Source: Chlamydiales bacterium STE3 (GTDB taxonomy: Bacteria; Chlamydiota; Chlamydiia; Chlamydiales; Parachlamydiaceae). From it: a stretch of 64,000 nt of DNA. Under the pieces are notes generated by a model. It was not told the DNA's origin. It did no database searches and worked only from the letters and a program-made list of their open reading frames with translations. This document shows, piece by piece, positions 33,081 to 41,940 of the stretch; the stretch's first letter is position 1, and every line of letters begins with the position of its first letter. The DNA is taken from the NCBI GenBank assembly GCA_011125455.1, contig VKHO01000019.1, positions 1 through 64,000 of the forward strand. The letters are read 5' to 3'. Both the position numbers and the translations under genes were made by a program.

Positions 33081-35630
33081 TTAATTTGCAGCGGAAGGGG
33101 TAAGATTTTTGGAATTTTCTTTCTTTCTCGAAATTACCTCTTCATCGACAAAGACTAATTGTTCTCCTTCAACTGAGACCGAGCATCGACGGCCTTCATC
33201 AGGATGAGAAAGTAGTTTTTCTGCTAAAGGATCTTCTAGATACTGCTCAATCGTACGTTTCAAAGGACGAGCGCCCATTTCTGGCTGGAAGCCTTTTTCA
33301 ACCAAGAACTCTTTAGCTTTTTCATCGAGAGAAAGATAGACTTCTCTTTTGTTAAGTCTTTTCTGCAGTTTTTCTATTTCTAAGTTGATGACACGTAGGA
33401 GTTGCTCTTTATTTAAAGGATGGAAAATAACAAAGTCATTGAGGCGGTTTAAAAACTCTGGTTTAAAGTGTTTCTTGACTGCCGTTTCAATTTTATCTTT
33501 GATATGCGCATAGTCTAACGAACCCTCAGAAGCTCCAAACCCTATTTCTGTGCTCTTCTTGATAAGATCGGCACCTAAATTAGAGGTCATAATGATAATT
33601 GTGTTACGGAAATCGACTTTGCGACCAAAAGAATCTGTGAGCCTTCCCTCTTCTAAAATTTGCAAGAGTAGGTCCATAACATCTGGGTGTGCTTTTTCGA
33701 TCTCATCAAATAATACGACAGAATAGGGGCGTTGACGTACCTGCTCCGTAAGCTGACCACCTTCTTCGTGCCCAACATACCCCGGAGGCGATCCGGTCAT
33801 TCTACTAACGGCAAACTTTTCCATGTACTCTGACATATCTACTTGAATAAGAGCATCCTCACCTCCAAAAAGATGGGTTGCCAATAAGCGCGCTAAAAGA
33901 GTTTTACCAACCCCCGTAGGACCTAAAAATAAAAAGGCACCTATGGGACGATTAGGGTCTTTAATATCTGCACGGCTTCGACGAATGGCTCGAGAAACTG
34001 TTTTTAAAGCATCCTCTTGACCAATGATGCTCTCTTTTAAAATCTCTTCCATTTTGAGGACTTTTTGCGTTTCACCTTCTGTGAGGCGATTAAGAGGGAT
34101 CCCTGTTTGGCGAGCAATTACATTTGCCACATCTTCATCTTCTACAATTACTTCATGCTCTTCTTTGTTAATTTCCCATTGGGCTCGGATTTGTTGAAGC
34201 TGCTCCCTTAAATTTTTTTCAGAATCGCGAAGCTTAGCAGCTTTCTCATACTCTTGCTTGCTAATCGCTTCTTCCTTAGCAATTCTTGTCTGCTCAATAT
34301 CCGTTTCGAATTTGCTAATGTCTTGTGGTTGATTCATCATAGAGATGCGCATCTTAGCACCTGCTTCATCGATCAAATCGATCGCTTTATCTGGTAAGAA
34401 ACGTCCATGGACATACCGATCAGATAAGACGGCAGCTGCACTGAGAGCTTGTGGTGTATAGATACACTTATGATGCTCTTCATACTTAGCTTTTAATCCC
34501 TGAAGAATTTCTACCGTTTCATCTACGCTTGGTGGATTGACCCAAATTTTTTGAAAACGTCTTTCTAAAGCAGCATCTTTTTCAATGTGCTTGCGGTATT
34601 CATCGACGGTGGTAGCACCTATGCATTGAATTTCCCCTCTTGAAAGAGCAGGCTTTAAAATATTGGAGGCATCGATAGCCCCTTCTGCAGCTCCAGCGCC
34701 AACGATTGTATGGAGTTCATCGATAAATAAAAGGACGTTGCCATTTTTCTTGATTTCATCCATTACAGCTTTGATGCGTTCTTCAAATTGTCCTCGATAT
34801 TTCGTTCCAGCAATCATTAGGGGTAAATCAAGGGTGATCAGCTTCTTCTTACGGAGATTGTCTGGAACTTCCCCCTTCACAATAGCTTGAGCCAGACCTT
34901 CAACAATGGCCGTTTTACCAACACCTGCCTCACCTACCAATACAGGGTTATTTTTTCTACGTCGGCATAAAATTAAAATTAGCCGCTCTACTTCTTCTTT
35001 TCGACCGATAACCGGATCCATCTTGCCTTCACGGCACATTTCCGTTAAGTCATGGCCATAGGCCTTAAGCGCAGGCATTTTATCGGCTGTGGAGCTAGAG
35101 CTACTTTTTTCATAGGATTTACTTTGACTTGAGGGCGACGTTCCTTGGCCCCCAATGGGCATATTACCACCAAGCGGAGGGAGCTGAAGGTTAAAGGTTT
35201 CTAGTTCTTTAAGTACTTCTTTTCTAACTTCTTTAAGATTGACATTGAGGTTTTCTAAAACTTGAGCTGCAACCCCATCAGTTTGTCTTAAAAGGCCTAA
35301 AAGAAGATGCTCTGTTCCCACATAGTTGTGATTTAGATTGGCTGCTTCTTCATTAGCATATTCGAATACCTTTTTTACTTTTCCAGTAAGGGCAGGGTCG
35401 CCGTAAACTTGAATTTCGGGACCATAGCCGACAAGTTTTTCTACTTCATTGCGTACTGTTTCGAAATCAATATTTAAATTTTTTAGAACATTGACAGCAA
35501 CACCCTGGCCTAATTTAAGAAGTCCAAGCAACACATGTTCTGTGCCCAAATAATTATGGTTGAGCCTCTGGGCTTCTTTTTTGGCAAGTTTTATTACTTG
35601 TTTGGCACGATTCGTGAATTTGTCAAACAT
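33081..35630 (-). CDS. clpC: ATP-dependent Clp protease ATPase subunit ClpC
   Basis: 849 residues. AAA+ unfoldase that feeds ClpP and acts as a chaperone. Two Clp N repeats ([20 protein letters not shown] and a second [20 protein letters not shown]), first ATPase with [15 protein letters not shown] (about 215), a UVR-type coiled middle segment ([20 protein letters not shown]), second ATPase with [12 protein letters not shown] (about 567), and a C-terminal D2-small domain. Start at MFDKFTNR (35630), the ClpC family start, five codons inside the open frame. It has its own promoter and terminator, so it is probably monocistronic. Confidence 0.96.
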   Translation of the reverse strand: MFDKFTNRAKQVIKLAKKEAQRLNHNYLGTEHVLLGLLKLGQGVAVNVLKNLNIDFETVRNEVEKLVGYGPEIQVYGDPALTGKVKKVFEYANEEAANLNHNYVGTEHLLLGLLRQTDGVAAQVLENLNVNLKEVRKEVLKELETFNLQLPPLGGNMPIGGQGTSPSSQSKSYEKSSSSSTADKMPALKAYGHDLTEMCREGKMDPVIGRKEEVERLILILCRRRKNNPVLVGEAGVGKTAIVEGLAQAIVKGEVPDNLRKKKLITLDLPLMIAGTKYRGQFEERIKAVMDEIKKNGNVLLFIDELHTIVGAGAAEGAIDASNILKPALSRGEIQCIGATTVDEYRKHIEKDAALERRFQKIWVNPPSVDETVEILQGLKAKYEEHHKCIYTPQALSAAAVLSDRYVHGRFLPDKAIDLIDEAGAKMRISMMNQPQDISKFETDIEQTRIAKEEAISKQEYEKAAKLRDSEKNLREQLQQIRAQWEINKEEHEVIVEDEDVANVIARQTGIPLNRLTEGETQKVLKMEEILKESIIGQEDALKTVSRAIRRSRADIKDPNRPIGAFLFLGPTGVGKTLLARLLATHLFGGEDALIQVDMSEYMEKFAVSRMTGSPPGYVGHEEGGQLTEQVRQRPYSVVLFDEIEKAHPDVMDLLLQILEEGRLTDSFGRKVDFRNTIIIMTSNLGADLIKKSTEIGFGASEGSLDYAHIKDKIETAVKKHFKPEFLNRLNDFVIFHPLNKEQLLRVINLEIEKLQKRLNKREVYLSLDEKAKEFLVEKGFQPEMGARPLKRTIEQYLEDPLAEKLLSHPDEGRRCSVSVEGEQLVFVDEEVISRKKENSKNLTPSAAN

Positions 35631-35686
35631 AAAAAAATCTCTCAAGTTTTATTTCGTGTGTCTACTGTCCTTACACCACAATATAT

Positions 35687-35715
35687 AATTTAGATGCCAA
35701 TCTATTTTTTGCCAA
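35687..35715 (-). promoter_or_regulatory. Candidate clpC promoter
   Basis: Minus strand -35 TTGGCA (35715-35710), 17-base spacer, -10 TAAATT (35692-35687). The leader would be about 50 bases. No CIRCE-type inverted repeat is seen here. Confidence 0.42.
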
Positions 35716-36046
35716 CAGAAGGATTCTTTTTTTTCTCATGGGTTTGGTTTAACTAAACTCTTTTTTATGAAGAACTTAGTCAGAAAGGGGGTGTAATCTC
35801 TTTTCAATTGAAACGCTAGCTAGGTTATAGTTGCAAACGTAACCCTTGCAGGGGAATTGCCTTCCCATCTATTTTTTTATACTATAGAAACATACCCTAT
35901 CCCGGATTAGCGAGCAAATAGCAAGAAGCCTTTTTAAGAAAAGGCTATTTTTCTCCTCTGCGACTCGAATGAATTTGGAAGACTAATGAGTTAAGGCATT
36001 TTAAAGTTCAGTACTTACATGCCTCCAATAAATCCTTTTCCTGCAT
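35716..36046. other. Intergenic region with one hairpin
   Basis: Gap between the clpC promoter and the end of the unknown gene at 36047, with no gene. An 8-bp stem AGCCTTTT-TAAG-AAAAGGCT lies at 35927-35946, followed on the plus strand by ATTTTTCT and on the minus strand by TCTTGC. It may end the minus-strand gene weakly, though its U-tract lies on the other strand. Confidence 0.4.
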
Positions 36047-37981
36047 CTAGTCGCTTAAAAGCATTTCTTGATTTGAACCACCAAAAAGAACCTTCTTCGC
36101 CATTGACCGCGCACCTACCAAATCAGGAGGTAAGTAGTACAATTGGTTATTGGTCAAATACTTCAAGCGCGTTTCGTCAAAAAAGCGCCAGCATTGTTTT
36201 ACTTGTTCAATGCTCAATTCCTGAATTCTCGACATTTGAGGAGGGATCCCTGCTGCTAAAGGGGGAAAGAGCGCATTAAATTTCTCTTGGTAGATTGGCG
36301 TTGTTGTAAAATTCAAAAAAGTTAATTGTTCGCGAGAAAGTAAGGGAAGATCCTCAAGGTCAATCATTTCCCACCAGGCTTCCAATTGTACTTTTTCATG
36401 TTCATTAGGTACTCCTAATAACGCCATTCTCCTTGCTCCCTCATTTGAATTATTCGGGTATTGGCGAAAAAGACCTCTTAAACGGTCATAGTCTTCACGA
36501 ATATTTGGATCAAACCGATTGAGGGATAGCAGTTGCACTTGACTATCGGATAAATAACTTATCCGTATTTTGTCGAATAAATGCCAACATGCATCAATCT
36601 GCTCTTTTGTTAACAGTTTAACTTTAGATAGTTGCCTCTCTATCGCTAGTTGATTCATAAAAAAATAACTAGGAAAGCCTTCATCGAACATTTCTTGCGT
36701 TAAAGGGTAACGGCGAAAATCAATTTGTTGAATGACTTCATCAAGGATTGCATTCCAATCGTTCGTGTTAAGAAATGGCAAACAATCCTGGACCTGCTCA
36801 GCGGATAGAATTTCTATTCTAGATGAAGTTTTAGGAAAAAGGATACGAAATCTTTCAGCAGTGAGCCTACATGTTGAAAAATCCATTTCTTTTATCTGTT
36901 GATCACAAATCAAGGCTAAAACCTCATCTGGCAAAACATGGATTATTTTGCTAAGATCTTTACCAGATAATGAATAAAGTTGTTGAACAGTCAAATTCAG
37001 AGGAACCTCTAGAAGCTTCTCATCAACTGGGATGCGTTTTAAAGAAGATAAGCGGTGCCCGATCATTGCCCATTGTTTTGGCTCCATCCTGTAATTTAAG
37101 GTATGATGCGCCAATATTGTTTTGTTACATACCGCTAAAGGAAGCGCAGATTTTTCCCATGGCGTCTCTAAGTCAGCCATTGTCAGATGATAAAGGTGAT
37201 CCTTAACTTCTAATTCGTAAATCTGCCTGAATAACCGAAAATGATGATCTAGTTCTTCCATGCGCGCTTTTACTTGTCTATCTAATTCAGAAAACGATTT
37301 TGGAAATATCCTTTGCGCTTGTAAACTATTTGGGTTAAGCCAATCTGCCAAAGAGGTTTCTAAAAACTTTTCTCCCTCTTCTTTACTTAATAGTTGTAAA
37401 AATCCTCCACTTTTATGCAAAGCCTCATCACTTCCGACCCCCGGAAGCCATGAATCACATGTAGTAGTAGAGACATTGAAACGCTCTTTCAGCTTGAGTA
37501 GCTCATCCCAACTTGGCTGAACAGGAGAAAAGGCTGGGTCGTTTTCATCACCATTTTGAAATGAAACCTCTTCTTCCCCCTTAGAGTCCGGGACTTCTTT
37601 ACCAGAGGGTGGAACCCTTTCTTCAAGGCTATGAGATGAAACTTTCCCCTCAACATTAAGAGCTGGAACCCCTTCATTAATGTTATTAGCTGGGACTTTA
37701 ATTGGTTTTGCGTCGGGAGAGTCCGGCGCCTGACCTGAAGGGGGTGCACCTGGCGTCAGTTGATTTACAGCAACGCGAGAAACCTTTCTAGTGCTTGAAG
37801 AAGCAGCCTTGAGATCTCGAAATAAAAAGATAAGGCAGAAGAGATGCCCAATTCCCAAAGTGAGCGCAAAAATTGCTGTTGCGCACCTTGCTATCTTCCG
37901 ATCTCTTTCAGAAAGTAGTGATGAATTAGGATGGAAAGCAAAGTATCTAAAGAAATTGCTACAATTGAGATGAACTACCAT
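36047..37981 (-). CDS. Unknown membrane-anchored repeat protein, member of a local paralogous pair
   Basis: 644 residues. The N-terminus has CSNFFRYFAFHP, then a hydrophobic segment (CATAIFALTLGIGHLFCLIF, about 32-52). A low-complexity Pro/Ser/Glu linker runs to about 150. The rest is helical, with recurring modules of the form L-S-x-E-Q-V/I-x-x-C near LSAEQVQDC, LTKEQIDACWHLFDKIR and LSIEQVKQCWRFFDETR. The neighbour at 38240-39412 shares the N-terminal block and the start of the helical part, so the two arose by duplication. A single membrane anchor plus repeats could suit an inclusion-membrane or secreted protein; that is a guess. No known domain assigned. Confidence 0.65.
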   Translation of the reverse strand: MVVHLNCSNFFRYFAFHPNSSLLSERDRKIARCATAIFALTLGIGHLFCLIFLFRDLKAASSSTRKVSRVAVNQLTPGAPPSGQAPDSPDAKPIKVPANNINEGVPALNVEGKVSSHSLEERVPPSGKEVPDSKGEEEVSFQNGDENDPAFSPVQPSWDELLKLKERFNVSTTTCDSWLPGVGSDEALHKSGGFLQLLSKEEGEKFLETSLADWLNPNSLQAQRIFPKSFSELDRQVKARMEELDHHFRLFRQIYELEVKDHLYHLTMADLETPWEKSALPLAVCNKTILAHHTLNYRMEPKQWAMIGHRLSSLKRIPVDEKLLEVPLNLTVQQLYSLSGKDLSKIIHVLPDEVLALICDQQIKEMDFSTCRLTAERFRILFPKTSSRIEILSAEQVQDCLPFLNTNDWNAILDEVIQQIDFRRYPLTQEMFDEGFPSYFFMNQLAIERQLSKVKLLTKEQIDACWHLFDKIRISYLSDSQVQLLSLNRFDPNIREDYDRLRGLFRQYPNNSNEGARRMALLGVPNEHEKVQLEAWWEMIDLEDLPLLSREQLTFLNFTTTPIYQEKFNALFPPLAAGIPPQMSRIQELSIEQVKQCWRFFDETRLKYLTNNQLYYLPPDLVGARSMAKKVLFGGSNQEMLLSD

Positions 37982-38028
37982 AATTAGTCCTATTGGAAAA
38001 TAAAAAAATATTACTTAATATAAATTAA

Positions 38029-38268
38029 TTAGAAATCTTCATTAGTTTTAAGTCCATGTTTATCTAAAAGATATTCCAAAAATTTTTGATCGGAAACATT
38101 GGAACTAAATTTCTGATGTCTCATCCCACTCGCCTGTTCAAAAGAAATAAGCTGAATTGTATTTGAAGAAAGCTTCGCGATAACTTTATGTAAATTGTTG
38201 CCAGGAAATTCAAGGAGTTCGGATAAATTAGTCACATCCTTAATTTTTTTTTGGATGTCCCGGCACAC
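38029..38268 (-). pseudogene. Frameshifted C-terminal extension of the neighbouring repeat protein
   Basis: A 79-codon frame that overlaps the end of the gene at 38240 in another frame. Both frames pass through a run of nine A on the minus strand (38252-38244). Removing one A joins the upstream protein (…SSVPGHPK) to this one (…KIKDVTNLSELLEFPG, ending HGLKTNEDF). It is therefore the natural C-terminus of that gene, cut off by a one-base slip, rather than a separate gene; its own ATG (38268) has no Shine-Dalgarno. It could still be made by slippage. Confidence 0.6.
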
Positions 38269-39412
38269 TTGAAAAGACAGCTACATTTTTAGAAGAAGAG
38301 GATTTAGTGCTTAAAGAGGGAATTCGTTGAGACAGCACTTCTAATTCTCTAGCTGAAAGTGCATCAATAGCATTTAATGGAAGGGCTTTTAGCTCCTCAT
38401 GATTCATTAACGCTATAATAATGGGGGATTGGGATATTGGTTGAGCAAGGTCATTCAGAGATAAAAGGTTCCAATGATGATCCTCTTCCAATCGCTCTAA
38501 GCGCTCTCTAAAATTAGGAATAGCCTCGCAATACTGCTCCAATCTCTCCTTAATCAAACCGTTAAGAATTAGCCTATCTTCATCAGGAACTGCAACGCTC
38601 TTTCCACCAGTCCGAAGAAATGCCATCAAATTCGCTTCTTTTATCTTATCATGGATCTGATGATCCATAAGAAGTAACGACGCGTTAGCCACACACTTCC
38701 TAGACAGCTTTATATTAATTAACGGAATTAATGGTTCTTTTTGCTGGGGAGGAAGCTCTTGGGGAGGTAAGGATCGCAAAATTAGAGAAGCGTTTTCCTT
38801 TTCGTTTGCTGTTAACAGCTTTTTATTAAGCGCCTCTATTTTTAAATGGGATTGATGATCCACAGGAGGTAACGGCTCGTTGGCCTCACACTTCCTAGAC
38901 AGCTTTAGATCAGCTAACGGAATTAGTGGTTCTTTTTGCTGGCGAGAAAGCTCTTTAGAAGGTAAGGATCGCAAAATTAGAGAAGCGTTTTCCTTTTCGT
39001 TTGCTGTTAACAGCTTTTTATTAAGCGCCTCTATTTTTAAATGGGATTGATGATCCACAGGAGGTAACGGCTCGTTGGCCTCACACTTCCTAGACAGCTT
39101 TAGATCAGCTAACGGAATTAGTGGTTCTTTTTGCTGGCGAGAAAGCTCTTTAGAAGGTAAGGATCGCAAAATTAGAGAAGAGTTTTCCTTTTCGTTTGCT
39201 GTTAACAGCTTTTTATTAAGCGCCTTTATTTTTAAAATATTTCTGTGTAAGATAAATTCACAAAAAAGGTGGCCGCAACCAAATCCAACAAAAAAAAGCA
39301 GCGAAGATCCCAATAGAGCGATTTTTTTATCGCATGGGGAGAGGTTTTTTGAGATAGGGTGAACAGCAAAGTACGTAAAAAAATTGCAAAAATTTAATTT
39401 AACTTTATCCAT
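38240..39412 (-). CDS. Unknown membrane-anchored protein with three internal 65-residue repeats
   Basis: 390 residues. The start CNFFTYFAVHP plus the hydrophobic segment SSLLFFVGFGCGHLFCEFIL (about 33-52) matches the upstream-strand neighbour at 36047-37981. Residues from about 59 hold three near-identical 65-residue units beginning KIxALNKKLLTANEKEN, the first two almost identical. The following 130 residues (EDHHWNLLSLNDLAQ...) align with the helical part of the paralogue. Translation stops at PGHPKKN within an A9 run; the next frame continues the protein, so the annotated end is probably a frameshift product. Function unknown. Confidence 0.6.
   Translation of the reverse strand: MDKVKLNFCNFFTYFAVHPISKNLSPCDKKIALLGSSLLFFVGFGCGHLFCEFILHRNILKIKALNKKLLTANEKENSSLILRSLPSKELSRQQKEPLIPLADLKLSRKCEANEPLPPVDHQSHLKIEALNKKLLTANEKENASLILRSLPSKELSRQQKEPLIPLADLKLSRKCEANEPLPPVDHQSHLKIEALNKKLLTANEKENASLILRSLPPQELPPQQKEPLIPLINIKLSRKCVANASLLLMDHQIHDKIKEANLMAFLRTGGKSVAVPDEDRLILNGLIKERLEQYCEAIPNFRERLERLEEDHHWNLLSLNDLAQPISQSPIIIALMNHEELKALPLNAIDALSARELEVLSQRIPSLSTKSSSSKNVAVFSSVPGHPKKN
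38655..39240. repeat. Three direct repeats of about 195 bp inside a gene
   Basis: Three tandem units of 195 bp (65 codons) within the minus-strand gene. The two units nearest the 5' end of the gene are nearly identical at DNA level (for example the block ending GTTAACAGCTTTTTATTAAG recurs at about 38812, 39007 and 39202); the 3' unit is more diverged in its second half. The repeat keeps the frame. Confidence 0.85.
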
Positions 39413-40757
39413 TTGGTTCTCTCTCTATTGCCAAAGTTTCGGCAAGATGTTTAGCTCGAATGACACAATCTTTCAAGGAAACTCCACTAAATGCGTTTCC
39501 TGCGAGATATATTGGCAAGGATTCTACCTCATGATGAATTTGCCTCAAAGTGGATTCATGACCTACGAAATATTGAGGGATTGCTTGATGCAGCTTAGCC
39601 ACATGCTTTATCTCTGGATTTAGCTGAAGTCGGAGATGGGAAGAAAGATTTTGCAAAGCTATATTGATTAGCTCCTCCTCACTTTTTTTAAGCAATTCTG
39701 GTTTTTGCCATCCTCCCATCATCACCGTTAACCTAGCTTCACCAGCTGCGCGATTTTGTTCAGGAAATATCTCTGAATCAAAAATCGTGCCCAAAATATC
39801 CTGTTTTTCCTTTGAAGGGACTAAGTAGCCAAACCCTTTCAAGGGCATCTCTTGTTGTCGAAAGCCGAAATTGACAACAGCAAACGAAGCATAGGGAATA
39901 GAGGCCAACATCTTAGCAAGCTTTTCTTCAGCCATCAGCTTGGCCAATAGGTAAGAGGGAAGAGCCGAAATGACAACATCAAAAGAGGAAGAATGTTGCT
40001 CCCAGTATAGCGTTGTTTTTTTGGCATTGCATTCCATCTTCACAATAGGTGTTGCTAACAAAATATTCCCCTCCAAGGCTTTCCCTAAAGCCTCTACAAG
40101 GTTTTTTAAGCCGCATTTTAAAGTCACAACTCTTTCTTTTTTCTTACCCTTAAAGCTCTGCGCTAAAAACCCTCGAATCAGTGATCCATAACGTTTTTCC
40201 ATTTTGTGTAGCGATGGGAAACAGCTTTGCATTGAAAGAAGGTTCGGATCACCACCAAATATTCCCTTAATCATGGGATCGACGAAATGATCGACCAACT
40301 CAGAAGAAAAACGCCTCTTAAAAAATGAGGCAATGGACTCATCATCACAATCTAAAGCCTTTATAAAGGGCTCTTTAAGAATAGATGGCAAAAGTTTTCT
40401 GGTATAGGGATGCCAAAAAAGGGGAAAAAGACTGTGCGGCAACTTCCGCATTTGGCCATCTAGAAAAAGATAGCGGCTTGTGACATTGGCATTGGCCTGT
40501 AACAACTCTTCAGCAAGACCTAGATCAGTGATGAGCGAACAAAGTTCGTCCCCTTCATTCATTCTCATGCTATGAGGGCCCAACTCGAACAAAAAGCCCT
40601 CCTTTTCAATTGTGTCAATCCATCCACCCAAACGATTTTTAGCTTCAAAGAGCTTAAGATCGAGAGCATTGCCCCATTTTTTCTTTAAAAAATAGGCTGT
40701 TGCTAAACCACTGATGCCACCACCTAAAATAGCGACTTTAACGCGGGGTTTGGACAT
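39405..40757 (-). CDS. hemG: Protoporphyrinogen oxidase, FAD-dependent (HemY type)
   Basis: 450 residues. Oxidises protoporphyrinogen (or coproporphyrinogen) in late heme synthesis. N-terminal FAD-binding VAILGGGISGLATAYFLKKK, ELGPHSMRM, FVDPMIKGIFGGDP, and the C-terminal YLAGNAFSGVSLKDCVIRA motif of the family. In Chlamydia this oxygen-dependent type is named hemG. Start taken at MSKPRVK (40757), which overlaps the upstream gene by 20 bases; the frame is open to 40784. It works downstream of hemCD and hemE, both in this window. Confidence 0.88.
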   Translation of the reverse strand: MSKPRVKVAILGGGISGLATAYFLKKKWGNALDLKLFEAKNRLGGWIDTIEKEGFLFELGPHSMRMNEGDELCSLITDLGLAEELLQANANVTSRYLFLDGQMRKLPHSLFPLFWHPYTRKLLPSILKEPFIKALDCDDESIASFFKRRFSSELVDHFVDPMIKGIFGGDPNLLSMQSCFPSLHKMEKRYGSLIRGFLAQSFKGKKKERVVTLKCGLKNLVEALGKALEGNILLATPIVKMECNAKKTTLYWEQHSSSFDVVISALPSYLLAKLMAEEKLAKMLASIPYASFAVVNFGFRQQEMPLKGFGYLVPSKEKQDILGTIFDSEIFPEQNRAAGEARLTVMMGGWQKPELLKKSEEELINIALQNLSSHLRLQLNPEIKHVAKLHQAIPQYFVGHESTLRQIHHEVESLPIYLAGNAFSGVSLKDCVIRAKHLAETLAIEREPNG

Positions 40758-41940
40758 ACTCATCAAAGATGACACCCTCATCATTAACCGCTTGATAAAG
40801 GACTTTTTTGCTGGGGTCTAGTGTAACTTTGATAAAATGGCGCTGCCCTTCTGTCTTAGCAAGATACCATGACTTACTTGCTGCCCTAGGCTTCCTAGCA
40901 GGGTTGACTCCCCAGGATCCATCACCTAAAAACAAAACACCATTTTCAGCGGGCTTCCCGTTCAGAATAGGATGTGTTCTTTTATAGGCATGATCGTGGT
41001 TTTCAAAAGCCGCAAGAAGGTTAGACTGCTCAAAAATCGGCACCCAGTTTTCGCGGACTTTAGCACAACGTTTATTTCGGTAATCTCGGATAGAAGGGAA
41101 AGCTGGAACATGGTAACAAGCAAACTTAAAGGGGATATTTTGCCGCTTAGCCAAAACTTCTTTTAGCCATGCAGACTGTTCTCCTTCAATAGGATGTGTG
41201 TGCCCAGAATCTAAAAGGAAAAGGCTCATGTAATTGCCAAAGTCTAAGACCTGATAGCCCGGAGTAGGAAAAAACGTATAGTAAAAGGAAGCCTGCGCAG
41301 GGGTTTGATCATAACGTCCTACAACTTCATGATTGCCAATGACAGTCAATAAAGGGATAAGATGTCCTTCTTTTGTGATCATGGTGCTTGACCAAATAGC
41401 CATTAGGTCTAACCAGCGGCTCCACCTTTCGAAAGAGACGAAAAAGCGATTTGCAGAGTAGGCTAAATCTCCTCCCCAGATTACAAACCGCGGGGATGTT
41501 GCGACAGCTCGAAGGTTCATCGCTATGACCGAAGCTAAATCATTGTGATAAATATCTCCACCAATCACGAAAGAAAGAGGTTCAGTTAGTTGGCTTGGCA
41601 TCGTAAGAAATTTATATTCCTTAGGGTCTTCCCCTAAGCGAAAAATATATTCGCTATTGGATTCTAGATGGGTGAGTTCGATGCGGTGTATACCGTATTC
41701 TACACGGTTAGGTAGGGGTGTAAACTTGCTTTCTTCTTTTTGCCAAATGCTTGCATCAGCTTTTCGGAATGAGAGGAAATCCTGTTTCTCGTCTAACGGA
41801 GTGACCCAATGCACAGTCATTGTGTCATGTGGACTATGTTGCCATGTTAAATAAACGGCTAATGGCCTTTCAGCCATTAGCATAGAACAATTTAGTAAAA
41901 GAAAAATATTTAAAAAAAATTTGTAATGTTTATTGGGCAT
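40738..41940 (-). CDS. Exported purple-acid-phosphatase-like metallophosphoesterase
   Basis: 400 residues. Signal peptide FFLNIFLLLNCSMLMA at the N-terminus. A fibronectin-like N-terminal domain (LAVYLTWQHSPHDTMTVHW, about 28-46) is followed by the metallophosphoesterase core: FVIGGDIYHND, IWGGDLAYSANR, TVIGNHEVVGR, FACYHVPAF and FENHDHAYKRTHP, giving the full set of Asp/Tyr/Asn/His metal ligands of plant-type purple acid phosphatases. The substrate is unknown; periplasmic phosphate monoester hydrolysis is the family role. Sits between htpG and hemG on the same strand and overlaps both. Confidence 0.83.
   Translation of the reverse strand: MPNKHYKFFLNIFLLLNCSMLMAERPLAVYLTWQHSPHDTMTVHWVTPLDEKQDFLSFRKADASIWQKEESKFTPLPNRVEYGIHRIELTHLESNSEYIFRLGEDPKEYKFLTMPSQLTEPLSFVIGGDIYHNDLASVIAMNLRAVATSPRFVIWGGDLAYSANRFFVSFERWSRWLDLMAIWSSTMITKEGHLIPLLTVIGNHEVVGRYDQTPAQASFYYTFFPTPGYQVLDFGNYMSLFLLDSGHTHPIEGEQSAWLKEVLAKRQNIPFKFACYHVPAFPSIRDYRNKRCAKVRENWVPIFEQSNLLAAFENHDHAYKRTHPILNGKPAENGVLFLGDGSWGVNPARKPRAASKSWYLAKTEGQRHFIKVTLDPSKKVLYQAVNDEGVIFDEYVQTPR

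Noticed and set aside
33037-35715. CIRCE heat-shock operator upstream of clpC or htpG
   Set aside because: No TTAGCACTC-N9-GAGTGCTAA inverted repeat is present near either promoter.
36065-36085. GGTTCAAATC on the minus strand resembles a tRNA T-loop
   Set aside because: It is inside the last codons of the gene at 36047-37981 and has no acceptor, D or anticodon arms around it.
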